A stretch of 31,153 nt of DNA from RGIG995 sp045603745 (GTDB lineage Bacteria > Bacillota > Clostridia > Oscillospirales > UBA644), in assembly GCA_045603745.1 (NCBI GenBank), contig JAZUMQ010000023.1, forward strand, positions 1 to 31,153, given 5' to 3'. The notes under the pieces are model-generated. The model was not told the DNA's origin, ran no database searches, and saw nothing but the letters and a program-made list of their open reading frames with translations. This document shows, one piece after another, positions 7,562-14,876 of the stretch. Within the stretch, counting starts at the first letter, position 1. Each line of letters starts with the position of its first letter. Position numbers and translations under genes: made by a program.

Positions 7562-8622
7562 TTTTGTTCCTCCCGGATTCGATCCAACGCCTTTGCGCAA
7601 ACTTCTCCAAAGAGTTTTGCCGCCCCTTCCGCCTCTGCCGGAGAATTGCCGCAACCTCCCAATTCTACCAATAAAGCACCCTTGGAAAGGTATTGATTGT
7701 ATCGCAATCCCCGTACCAAAATGGGGCGCATCAACCCCGGATAGGTTTCGTCGGCTTCCTTTTGAATCCACGCCGCAAGGGACAGATTTTCTTTCCATTC
7801 CGGGTGTGGATAAGTGTTGTTTCCTACTCCCATTAAAAACATGACCTGTGCCACTTGAATGCCGTTGACGGTGGTGGTGGGGCGATATTTCGTGCCCTGA
7901 CTGTCGATCAGCGAATCCCGGTGTAGGTCAATGACCACGGCAATGGAAGGATATTTTTCTAAGTATTCTTTCACCGACTCCAAAGAACGGTCGTAGGAAG
8001 AATTGAAATCTTCATCGTGGCGCTTCTGACAATGAAGGACGTTGTATCCCGCCTCGGTCAAAGTCTGAGACAACACTTCTCCCATGCGTACCATATTTCT
8101 GCTGTTGTCGGTACTGCGGGTGCTTTGATTGGTGTACCAATCCTGCCCCGTTTCGTTATAACATTCCGAGGTGTGCGTATGTACGATCAAAATCTGGGGA
8201 CCTTCTCCGGTCAGATCAAGATCGGGGACGTGATTCAAAAGATCGTCAATGTCAATTTCTTTGGAAGAGGAATTGTTGATGGACAGGGACGAGGCGTACT
8301 GTTTTGTTACGATGGCTTCCGCGCCGTCGGGGGCGGGGGGGACTGTGATGGAATAATCTGCTTTCGCAAAGAGGGGAGATGCGGCAAAGGCTTCTACCGT
8401 CGATTGTGTCGGTGGAGCTTCCGTCCCCTCTGCCACACCTTGCGGAAGAGACGGAAGCGCCGGCATAACTCCGGTGAGAGACCGAGCAGACAGAGAGCGT
8501 ATCTGCGGTGCTACACCGTATGACAGTGCGGAGGTAGGGGTAATCCCCGAACAGCACAGGACGACCCCCGTAATGATTGCCCCAAGGGCGGAATATAGGA
8601 TTGCCAATTTCAGTTTCGTCAT
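7558..8622 (-). CDS. spoIIP: stage II sporulation protein P
   Basis: A cell wall amidase and endopeptidase of the SpoIIDMP machine, which dissolves septal peptidoglycan so that the mother cell can engulf the forespore. The N-terminus has one membrane anchor (residues about 5-25), followed by a Ser/Pro/Ala-rich linker to about residue 130. The catalytic domain follows: ILIVHTHTSECY at 144-155 carries the metal-binding His and Glu, SIAVVIDLHRDS supplies the next His, and LLVELGG closes the fold. The length (354) fits the family. GAAGGAGAAGG stands before the ATG. It is 94 bases downstream of gpr, as in Bacillus subtilis, and runs directly into the carboxypeptidase gene. Confidence 0.96.
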   Translation of the reverse strand: MTKLKLAILYSALGAIITGVVLCCSGITPTSALSYGVAPQIRSLSARSLTGVMPALPSLPQGVAEGTEAPPTQSTVEAFAASPLFAKADYSITVPPAPDGAEAIVTKQYASSLSINNSSSKEIDIDDLLNHVPDLDLTGEGPQILIVHTHTSECYNETGQDWYTNQSTRSTDNSRNMVRMGEVLSQTLTEAGYNVLHCQKRHDEDFNSSYDRSLESVKEYLEKYPSIAVVIDLHRDSLIDSQGTKYRPTTTVNGIQVAQVMFLMGVGNNTYPHPEWKENLSLAAWIQKEADETYPGLMRPILVRGLRYNQYLSKGALLVELGGCGNSPAEAEGAAKLFGEVCAKALDRIREEQK

Positions 8623-8716
8623 GGTTTTCCTTCTCCTTCGGTATCAGTTTCATGCCCCGAGAAGCCGCCCTCGGAGTCCTCTGTCATACCAACAGTGTAT
8701 TCTTTTTTTTCTCAGT

Positions 8717-9652
8717 TTATACGCCGGTCAGATCATCGATTTGTTTTCGATCTACGTCGTGTACGGCAATGTTGACCGCCTGTGACAGCAATTTTGCCGT
8801 CCGGGCAATCAATGCGTCGATGTCCTGGGGAGTGACTACCAGATTGTTTTCATATCCTCCCAGGATCTCCCGAAGCCGATCGCCCTCGTCTTCCGTCAAT
8901 TCCCCCGCCAAATTTTTTGCAGATCTGTCGTCGATTCGTTCCCGTACCTTTTCCAGCGCGTCCACCGTTAACGTCGCCGCGTCCACTACCGTCGGAACTC
9001 CTACGCTGATAACCGGAATTCCCAAACTTTCTTTGTCGATTCGCGAACGGTGGTTGCCCACTCCCGAACCGGGAGTGATTCCCGTATCGCTGATCTGTAC
9101 CGTGGCACAAAGACGCTTGATCCTTCGCGATGCCAAAGCGTCAAAGACGATGATGGCGTCGGGGGCGACGGTTTGAGCGGTTGCCTTGATCAGTTCCGCC
9201 GTCTCAATTCCAGTCTGACCCAAAACGCCGGGACGGAGGGCAGATAATTCCCCTAACGCCAATTCTCGGTACAGGTCGGGTAACTGTTCTTTCAGGTGCC
9301 GGGAAACGATCAGTTGATCCACAACCTTCGGTCCCAATGCGTCGGCGGTCATTTCCGCGTTTCCAAGGCCAATGGCTAACACGGATTTTGCGCCCCGCAA
9401 AAATTCTTTGATCAATTCCGCCGTCCGATCGACCGCCCGGTCAAACAGTTCATCGTCGCAGAAAGCACCGTCAAAAAATATCGTGGCATAATTCCCGATG
9501 GGTTTCCCGGTCAAGGTGGCGGCGTTTTCGTTGACGATGCGCACTTTGGAAACCGGAATTGCCCCCGCCGTTATCGTCTCTAAAAATCCGTCTTTTTCCC
9601 CCAATTGTTTCAATTCTGCCGCTTCGATGGCAAGATCTGTTCTTTGATTCAT
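8717..9652 (-). CDS. gpr: germination protease GPR
   Basis: Degrades the small acid-soluble proteins that coat spore DNA once the spore germinates; an aspartic-type peptidase of family A25 made as an inactive zymogen in the forespore. The N-terminus MNQRTDLAIEA contains the conserved RTDLA region next to which the propeptide is removed in Bacillus and Clostridium. VIDELI-like and DALASRRIKRL blocks, and GVGNHR in the C-terminal half, match the family. 311 residues, slightly shorter than the Bacillus enzyme. AAAGGAGTGACGTT precedes the ATG. Upstream on the minus strand, GGATAGAATA (plus coordinates 9673-9682) resembles a SigF/SigG -10, but I cannot place a convincing -35. Confidence 0.96.
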   Translation of the reverse strand: MNQRTDLAIEAAELKQLGEKDGFLETITAGAIPVSKVRIVNENAATLTGKPIGNYATIFFDGAFCDDELFDRAVDRTAELIKEFLRGAKSVLAIGLGNAEMTADALGPKVVDQLIVSRHLKEQLPDLYRELALGELSALRPGVLGQTGIETAELIKATAQTVAPDAIIVFDALASRRIKRLCATVQISDTGITPGSGVGNHRSRIDKESLGIPVISVGVPTVVDAATLTVDALEKVRERIDDRSAKNLAGELTEDEGDRLREILGGYENNLVVTPQDIDALIARTAKLLSQAVNIAVHDVDRKQIDDLTGV

Positions 9653-9741
9653 AACGTCACTCCTTTTTTCGTTATTCTATCCAAAAGTTACACGCTTATC
9701 ATAATATTTTTGAACGGCAGGGAAAAAACCGGGGAAAGGAC

Positions 9742-9770
9742 TTGTGTTTTTGGATTTTTTGTGGTATAAT
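9742..9770 (+). promoter_or_regulatory. promoter of the PTS-EIIC-like gene
   Basis: TTGTGT (9742-9747), 17 bases, then TATAAT (9765-9770) with an extended TGG. It overlaps an in-frame upstream TTG codon, which argues for the later ATG at 9802 as the start. Confidence 0.7.
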
Positions 9771-9801
9771 GAGGAAAATATTTCTTGGAGGTCTTCGTGG
9801 A

Positions 9802-10812
9802 ATGGACGCTATAAGAAAAATTCTGAAACGTTATTTTGTGGACGCTTTGGGCGCCATGGCGCTGGGATTGTTTTCATCGTTGATCATCGGGCTGATCATT
9901 TCGCAGTTTGCCAAGATCCCCGGTCTTTCGATCTTGAACGACGTCGCCGCAATCGTCAAAAACGATTACGTGGTCGGTGCCGCCATCGGTGTTGCTGTCG
10001 CTTGGGGGTTGAAGGTGAAACCCTTAACGATGTTCTCTTCTGCCGCCGTGGGAGCTGTGGGATATATTGCCGGCGGTCCCGTGGGAGCGTTTATCGCCGC
10101 CTTGGTCGGGGCAGAATTAGGAAATCTCCTTGCGGGAAAAACCAAAATCGACATTGTTATCACCCCTCTGATCACTATTATCTCCGGTGGATTGGTCGGA
10201 ATTTTCGTCGGTCCATGGCTCAGTAAATTTATGACGGCGTTGGGTTCTCTGATCAATAGTGCTACCGAATTACACCCCATCTGGATGGGAATTGCCATTG
10301 CAGTAATCGTCGGGCTTGCCCTCACCGCTCCCATTTCTTCTGCCGCTCTTTGCATTATGATCGGTCTTGACGGTATCGCCGCCGGGGCTGCCTGTGTGGG
10401 TTGTTGTTGTCAGATGGTTGGCTTTGCGGTTGCTTCCTGGAGAGATAACGGACTTGGGGGAACCCTTTCCCAAATGTTCGGAACGTCCATGCTTCAATTC
10501 TCCAATATCGTGCGCCGTCCTGCCATTTGGCTGGCTCCGACTTTGGCTTCCGCCGTGTTAGGTCCCATCTCCACTGCCTTGTTGCGAATGACCAATACCC
10601 CTATGGGTGCCGGTATGGGTACCAGCGGTCTTGTGGGACAGTTTGGGGCGTACGACGCCATGATCGGCAATACGCAACTTTGGGTATTCCTGTTGGAGAT
10701 TTTCGCCATGCATTTTGTCCTTCCCGCCTGCCTGACCCTTTCCTTTGACGCGGCGTTCCGTAAATTGGGCTGGGTAAGAAAGGGCGATATGAAGATTTAC
10801 GAGGCGAAATAA
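9802..10812 (+). CDS. PTS EIIC-like membrane transporter
   Basis: A polytopic membrane protein that resembles the PTS_EIIC_2 type of sugar-phosphotransferase permease domain. From the ATG at 9802 it has 336 residues and about eight to nine hydrophobic segments rich in Gly, Ala and Ile (for example ALGLFSSLIIGLIISQF, AALVGAELGNLLAG, TPLITIISGGLVGIFVG). GGAGG at 9787-9791 precedes the ATG by ten bases. An in-frame upstream TTG at 9742 is rejected because it lies within the promoter. Soluble EIIA/EIIB partners or sugar-metabolism genes are absent around it, so the substrate and even PTS coupling cannot be read from context. Family call by resemblance; substrate unknown. Confidence 0.85.
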   Translation: MDAIRKILKRYFVDALGAMALGLFSSLIIGLIISQFAKIPGLSILNDVAAIVKNDYVVGAAIGVAVAWGLKVKPLTMFSSAAVGAVGYIAGGPVGAFIAALVGAELGNLLAGKTKIDIVITPLITIISGGLVGIFVGPWLSKFMTALGSLINSATELHPIWMGIAIAVIVGLALTAPISSAALCIMIGLDGIAAGAACVGCCCQMVGFAVASWRDNGLGGTLSQMFGTSMLQFSNIVRRPAIWLAPTLASAVLGPISTALLRMTNTPMGAGMGTSGLVGQFGAYDAMIGNTQLWVFLLEIFAMHFVLPACLTLSFDAAFRKLGWVRKGDMKIYEAK

Positions 10813-10858
10813 ATTCTTCTTTTTGCGGAAAGTTCACAAAGAATTTGGAAATTACCTC

Positions 10859-10887
10859 TTGCATATTGCGTTAATTTATGATATAAT
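10859..10887 (+). promoter_or_regulatory. rpsT promoter
   Basis: TTGCAT (10859-10864) and TATAAT (10882-10887) with 17-base spacing. The leader of about 58 bases contains a small hairpin, CGGG (10912-10915) with CCCG (10923-10926), before the GGAGG ribosome site. Confidence 0.75.
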
Positions 10888-10951
10888 ATATCGTGCTGAA
10901 TATGAATTTAACGGGGATATGTCCCGGAAAGAATAACGGAGGTGAACGCAG

Positions 10952-11191
10952 ATGCCCAACATTAAATCTGCCAAGAAACGTGTTTTGGTGAATCAGACGA
11001 AGAACCTGCAGAACAAAATGCAGAAGTCCTCGTTCCGCACCCAGCTGAAAGCTCTTGAAGCGGAAAAGTCCCCGGAAAACCTTCAGAAGGCTTATTCCTT
11101 GGTTGACAAGGCTGCTGCTAAGGGTCTGATCCATGCGAACTGTGCTGCTCGCAAAAAGTCCCGTCTGGCTGCTGAATTCGCCGCCGAATAA
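10952..11191 (+). CDS. rpsT: 30S ribosomal protein S20
   Basis: Binds 16S rRNA early in assembly of the small subunit. The 79-residue product starts MPNIKSAKKRVLVNQTK, the typical S20 N-terminus, and is rich in Lys and Ala with long helices. GGAGGTGA precedes the ATG. It is transcribed alone from its own promoter and ends at a terminator 17 bases after the stop codon. Codon use is strongly biased (AAG, CTG, GCT), as expected for a highly expressed gene. In many Firmicutes rpsT lies next to gpr in the opposite direction, and gpr is nearby here, with the EIIC-like gene between them. Confidence 0.97.
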   Translation: MPNIKSAKKRVLVNQTKNLQNKMQKSSFRTQLKALEAEKSPENLQKAYSLVDKAAAKGLIHANCAARKKSRLAAEFAAE

Positions 11192-11207
11192 TCAAACCGT
11201 TTATCAG

Positions 11208-11235
11208 ACCCTGCTTCAAACCGAGGCAGGGTTTT
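11208..11235 (+). terminator. intrinsic terminator of rpsT
   Basis: ACCCTGCTTC (11208-11217) pairs with GAGGCAGGGT (11223-11232, one G-U) around AAACC, followed by TTT. Confidence 0.8.
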
Positions 11236-11256
11236 GTATTGTATAGGAGAAATATT

Positions 11257-11769
11257 ATGACCGAATCCATTGCCAACTGGATGAACGAGGCTCTATCCGG
11301 TTTTTTGCCCCCGGAACTGATCGTATTTATCGTTTCCATGATTCCGATTTTGGAATTGCGGGGAGGCATGATCATTGCAAGCCTGTACGGATTTAATTTG
11401 TTCAAAGCCTTTGCAATCTGTATTTTGGGAAATTTGATTCCGATTCCCTTTATTTTATGGCTAATTACCCCCATCTTTACCTGGATGAGAGGACGCAAGA
11501 TTTTCCGTCCCATGGTGGAAAAATTAGAAGCCAAGGCTACCGGAAAGAAGAGCGATCAGATCCGCAAGGCTTCCTTTTGGGGTTTGTTGGTCTTTGTTGG
11601 GATTCCTCTTCCCGGTACCGGAGCCTGGACCGGTTGTCTCATTGCCGCGTTGCTGAATCTGGATAAAAAACAGTCTTGGCTTGCCGCGACTCTCGGAGTT
11701 CTTATGGCATCGGTGATTATGGCAATTATTTCCTATGGAATCCCGGCGCTGATCGATCTGTTTGTTTGA
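11257..11769 (+). CDS. small multidrug export family membrane protein
   Basis: A 170-residue membrane protein that resembles the putative small multi-drug export family (COG2426). Typical features are PPELIVFIVSMIPILELRGGM near the N-terminus, a second hydrophobic segment ending in IPIPFILWLITPIF, a short charged loop (residues about 75-100), FVGIPLPGTGAWTGCLIAALL, and a final hydrophobic stretch. The ELRG and PLPGTGAWTG blocks recall DedA-like re-entrant loop proteins. AGGAGA lies six bases before the ATG at 11257; an upstream in-frame TTG (11239) lacks a ribosome site. It probably depends on read-through of the rpsT terminator or on a weak promoter not visible here. The family's drug export role is poorly proven. 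Confidence 0.85.
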   Translation: MTESIANWMNEALSGFLPPELIVFIVSMIPILELRGGMIIASLYGFNLFKAFAICILGNLIPIPFILWLITPIFTWMRGRKIFRPMVEKLEAKATGKKSDQIRKASFWGLLVFVGIPLPGTGAWTGCLIAALLNLDKKQSWLAATLGVLMASVIMAIISYGIPALIDLFV

Positions 11770-11782
11770 ATAAAATAGAAAT

Positions 11783-11816
11783 ACCGTGGAATCCGTTGAG
11801 ATTCTGCGGTTTTTTA
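11783..11816 (+). terminator. intrinsic terminator
   Basis: ACCGTGGAATC (11783-11793) pairs with GATTCTGCGGT (11800-11810) with two G-U pairs, followed by a T-run to 11816. It ends only three bases before the next promoter. Confidence 0.8.
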
Positions 11817-11819
11817 TTA

Positions 11820-11848
11820 TTGACATTGATTGAATTGTATGGTATAAT
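11820..11848 (+). promoter_or_regulatory. consensus promoter of the LOG-family gene
   Basis: Perfect TTGACA (11820-11825), 17 bases, perfect TATAAT (11843-11848) with an extended TGG; one of the strongest-looking SigA promoters in the window. Confidence 0.88.
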
Positions 11849-11876
11849 AATGGTAGCGGTGAAATAAAATATAGAA

Positions 11877-11908
11877 AATAGGCGAACGAAAGAATATTTC
11901 GCGCTATT
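11877..11908 (+). promoter_or_regulatory. leader hairpin upstream of LOG-family gene
   Basis: AATAGGCGAA (11877-11886) pairs with TTCGCGCTATT (11898-11908) apart from one bulged G. No U-run follows. It lies in the 5' leader, about 20 bases before the GGAGG site. Confidence 0.35.
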
Positions 11909-11938
11909 TGTTATGATAGGATTCCGAAGGAGGAAATT

Positions 11939-12520
11939 ATGAGACTTTGTGTATACGGTGCCGCATCGACTACCATTGACCGTGAATACGTGGAAAAGAC
12001 GGAAGTTTTGGGTTCTGAGATGGTGTCGAGAGGACATTCTTTGGTCTTCGGCGGAGGCGGAAACGGATTGATGGGCGCGGTCGCCCGGGGAGTTCGCTCC
12101 AAAGGGGGAAAAGTTTTTGGCGTCATTCCCGAGTTCTTTCGAGAAGAAGGGGTGGAAGCCCTTTGTGATTTTTGTGATGACTTGGTCTTTACCGAAACCA
12201 TGCGGGAACGCAAGCAGATCATGGAAGACAACGCCGACGGTTTTATCGTCGTGCCCGGTGGGATCGGTACCTTTGAGGAATTTTACGAAATTCTGACACT
12301 GAAACAACTGTGCCGCCACCAAAAACCTATTGCCATTTATAACATCAACGGATATTACAATGAAATGATCCTGTTTGTCCGGAAGGCGATTGAACAACAG
12401 TTTATCCGGGAAAATTGTATGGATCTGTTCTACGTTACGGAAGATCTTGAGGATCTGTTCCGGTATTTGGAAACCCCCGCGGTGCAGATGCACACGGTCA
12501 AGGAATTGAAAGACGGTTGA
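11939..12520 (+). CDS. LOG-family protein (TIGR00730-type phosphoribohydrolase)
   Basis: Members of this Rossmann-fold family cleave nucleoside 5'-monophosphates, releasing free base and ribose-5-phosphate; plant and bacterial LOG enzymes act on cytokinin ribotides. The diagnostic motif PGGIGTFEEFYE is at about residues 103-114, and GGGGNGLMGAVARG near residues 38-51 is the phosphate-binding loop. The ERKQIMEDNADGF block precedes the signature. 193 residues is standard. AAGGAGG precedes the ATG. It forms a single-gene unit between a consensus promoter and a bidirectional terminator. The physiological substrate in Firmicutes is uncertain; older annotations of lysine decarboxylase for this family are wrong. 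Confidence 0.93.
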   Translation: MRLCVYGAASTTIDREYVEKTEVLGSEMVSRGHSLVFGGGGNGLMGAVARGVRSKGGKVFGVIPEFFREEGVEALCDFCDDLVFTETMRERKQIMEDNADGFIVVPGGIGTFEEFYEILTLKQLCRHQKPIAIYNINGYYNEMILFVRKAIEQQFIRENCMDLFYVTEDLEDLFRYLETPAVQMHTVKELKDG

Positions 12521-12534
12521 TTGATTAAAAAAAT

Positions 12535-12568
12535 GCCGAGTGAGAATTTTCTCACTCGGCTTTTTTTT
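12535..12568. terminator. bidirectional terminator between LOG-family gene and thiI
   Basis: GCCGAGTGAGA (12535-12545) and TCTCACTCGGC (12550-12560) form a perfect eleven-pair stem around ATTT. T-run 12561-12568 follows on the plus strand, and the A-run 12527-12533 gives a U-run for minus-strand transcripts. It reaches into the last codon of thiI. Confidence 0.92.
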
Positions 12569-13742
12569 AATTCCAAGGGGTAATGCGAAGATATTCCGGA
12601 GTTAAATCTTTTGTCAGTTCGTCCAAGTTTAATTTTGCTTCTTCTTCCAGCACTTCTTCTAAGTAGGGGTTGGTCTTGGGATGCTTGGGGGTGAAAACGG
12701 TGCAACAATCTTCATAGGGTAAAATCGAGGTCTCAAAGGTGTCGATGGCTCTTGCGATGTCCACGATCTCCTGCTTATCCGTTCCGATAAAGGGGCGGAA
12801 TACGGGTAAATCCGCGGCGTTGTCGGTACACTGAATGGCACCCAACGTTTGGGACGCCACCTGACCTAAACTTTCTCCGGTGATGATACATCGAGCGTTC
12901 TTTTCTTTTGCAAGGTTGCAGGAAATTTTTAACATCACCCGACGCATGATAATGGTAAACAGATCTTCTTTGCAAGTATCTCGGATTGCTTCCTGAATTT
13001 CGGTAAAAGGAACGATCCAAAGATCCACAGGACCGGTGTAAACGCTCATTTTCTTTGCCAACGTCAGCACCTTTTCTTTGGCTCTTTCGCTGGTGTAGGG
13101 GGGAGATTCAAAGTGTACGGCAGAGATTTTTAACCCTCGTTTTGCCATCACGTACCCCGCAACGGGACTGTCGATTCCTCCGGACAACATCAACATTCCG
13201 TGTCCGCCCGTTCCTGCAGGTAAGCCTCCGGCGGCTTTTTCCGGATTGGTGTGAATATAGGCGTTTCCGTCCCGAATCTCCACCGAAACGATGACGTCGG
13301 GATCGTGTACGTCTACCGTTAAGTGGGAAAATTCGTTCAACAGATATTCTCCCATGAGCATACAGATCTCGGGAGTCTTCAAGGGATATTTTTTATCCGA
13401 ACGGCGGGCGTCTACTTTAAAGGTCTTTGCCCGCATCAGTGCCGGGGCAACGTATTCGGCGGTTTGTTTTTTTAGAGTTTCCCAATCGTAACTGCCACGA
13501 TATGCCCGCGTCAGATTCATGATTCCAAAGACTTTTTTCAGAGCAATCTGTGCCTTGTCTATGTCCGGATCGTCGTCTTCAAATTCCACAAAAATGGTAG
13601 ATTGACTTTCTCGAACGGCGGTTTTTCCGCACCCCCGAAGGGCGGTTTTCACATTTTTGACCAACAGGTCTTCCAAGCGGCGACGGTTCAGTCCTTTCAG
13701 AACCACTTCGCCCAATTTTAACAGTATGACTTCTTTGTACAT
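12567..13742 (-). CDS. thiI: tRNA 4-thiouridine synthase ThiI
   Basis: Transfers sulfur to U8 of tRNA and can also feed thiazole synthesis for thiamine. An N-terminal ferredoxin-like part and a THUMP domain occupy residues about 1-165. The PP-loop ATP-pyrophosphatase domain follows, with MLMLSGGIDSPVAGY near 184-198, RRVMLKIS, and CIITGESLGQVASQTL. CCTVFTPKHP near residue 348 is the usual C-terminal block. The rhodanese extension of the E. coli enzyme is missing, as in Bacillus, so sulfur should come directly from the desulfurase encoded just upstream. 391 residues. AAAGGA lies seven bases before the ATG; the gap to the desulfurase stop codon is 12 bases. Last gene of a four-gene operon. Confidence 0.96.
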   Translation of the reverse strand: MYKEVILLKLGEVVLKGLNRRRLEDLLVKNVKTALRGCGKTAVRESQSTIFVEFEDDDPDIDKAQIALKKVFGIMNLTRAYRGSYDWETLKKQTAEYVAPALMRAKTFKVDARRSDKKYPLKTPEICMLMGEYLLNEFSHLTVDVHDPDVIVSVEIRDGNAYIHTNPEKAAGGLPAGTGGHGMLMLSGGIDSPVAGYVMAKRGLKISAVHFESPPYTSERAKEKVLTLAKKMSVYTGPVDLWIVPFTEIQEAIRDTCKEDLFTIIMRRVMLKISCNLAKEKNARCIITGESLGQVASQTLGAIQCTDNAADLPVFRPFIGTDKQEIVDIARAIDTFETSILPYEDCCTVFTPKHPKTNPYLEEVLEEEAKLNLDELTKDLTPEYLRITPWN

Positions 13743-13754
13743 GGTTTGATCCTT

Positions 13755-14864
13755 TCAGCGGACGGTTGAGATTTTTTTCAGGGCATCGGCAAGGGCTTGC
13801 AACACGATGGGAATTTCTTCTTCGGTGTTTTCTCCCGAAAAAGAAAAGCGTAAGGCATAGCGACTCAAATGTTCTTTCCCGATGGCGGTCATGACCCGAG
13901 ACGGTTTTTTCGCCGAGCAGGCGGAACCGGTGGAAATATAAATTTGTTTTTCCGAAAGATAATTGAGGATATTTTCTCCTAAATAGCCGGGGAATGCTCC
14001 GTTGAGAACATACGGAGAAGCATCATCGGGGGAATTAATTTCAGCCCCTAATTCCAACAAACCTTCCCGCATCTTTCGGTTGATGGTTTCTATCTTTTTT
14101 CGGGTTTCTTCCTGTTGCTCCCGCATGATATTGCAAGCAACCGACCAGCCCATAATGGCGGGAATATTATGGGTTCCGGAAAAGAGATTTTTCTCCTGCC
14201 CGCCCCCTAAAATTACGGGTTTGATTCTTAATCCTTTCCGGACGTACAACGCCCCCACGCCTTTTGGTGCGTGGACTTTATGCCCCGCAAAGGACGCCAT
14301 ATCAATCATGGAATAACGAAAATCTTCTTTCAAAAAACCTTGTACCGCGTCGGAATGAAAGGGTGCGTCAATGCCGCTTCGTTTCAGTAATGTCGCCATT
14401 TCTTTCAAAGGGGTGATTGCCCCGGTCTCGTTATTGACCTGCATACAGGTGACGAGGACGGTGTCGGAAGATAGGGCTTGACGAAAGGAATCTACGGTGA
14501 TTTTTCCATGCTCCGGTTTTAAGCGAACGACTTCAAAGGTTTTTTCCAGATCTTTCAACACTTCTTCCACTGCGGGGTGTTCAAAGGCCGTGGAGATAAT
14601 ACGTCCCTTCCGCTTTGAAGCCACAGCTCCCCGAATGGCAGTATTGTTGGAGACGGTGGCAGAAGGGGTGAAGAAAATTTCTTCCTCGGTGACCCCTGCG
14701 GCTTTTGCCAAGCTCTTTCGTGCTTCGGAAAGGGCGGTCTGTGCCGAAAATCCGAATCCGTGGCGGGATTCGGGATTCGCATAGTCTATCGTCAGGTATT
14801 GCATTGTTTTTTCTGCCGCCCGGTCGAACACTTTCGTCGTTGCGGCGTTATCCATATAGATCAA
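13755..14864 (-). CDS. cysteine desulfurase (NifS/IscS family, NifZ-like partner of ThiI)
   Basis: A pyridoxal-phosphate enzyme that takes sulfur from cysteine and passes it on as a persulfide. The N-terminus reads MIYMDNAATTKVF, the PLP lysine is in SFAGHKVHAPKGVGALY, and the persulfide cysteine is in STGSACSAKKPSRV near residue 320. 369 residues. The start is most likely TTG at 14864: AAGGGTG stands seven bases upstream, and the MIYxDNAATT start is typical of the family. The next in-frame ATG (14855) is 16 bases from that site and would cut the conserved strand. Adjacent to thiI, as nifZ is in Bacillus, so it probably serves 4-thiouridine formation rather than general Fe-S assembly; no iscU or other suf/isc genes are near. 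Confidence 0.94.
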   Translation of the reverse strand: MIYMDNAATTKVFDRAAEKTMQYLTIDYANPESRHGFGFSAQTALSEARKSLAKAAGVTEEEIFFTPSATVSNNTAIRGAVASKRKGRIISTAFEHPAVEEVLKDLEKTFEVVRLKPEHGKITVDSFRQALSSDTVLVTCMQVNNETGAITPLKEMATLLKRSGIDAPFHSDAVQGFLKEDFRYSMIDMASFAGHKVHAPKGVGALYVRKGLRIKPVILGGGQEKNLFSGTHNIPAIMGWSVACNIMREQQEETRKKIETINRKMREGLLELGAEINSPDDASPYVLNGAFPGYLGENILNYLSEKQIYISTGSACSAKKPSRVMTAIGKEHLSRYALRFSFSGENTEEEIPIVLQALADALKKISTVR

Positions 14865-14876
14865 ATGAATTCACCC

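Noticed and set aside
7562..7798. N-terminal extension of the carboxypeptidase frame
   Set aside because: Lies within spoIIP on the same strand, has no similarity to the family, and the signal peptide with GGAGG site begins at 7561.
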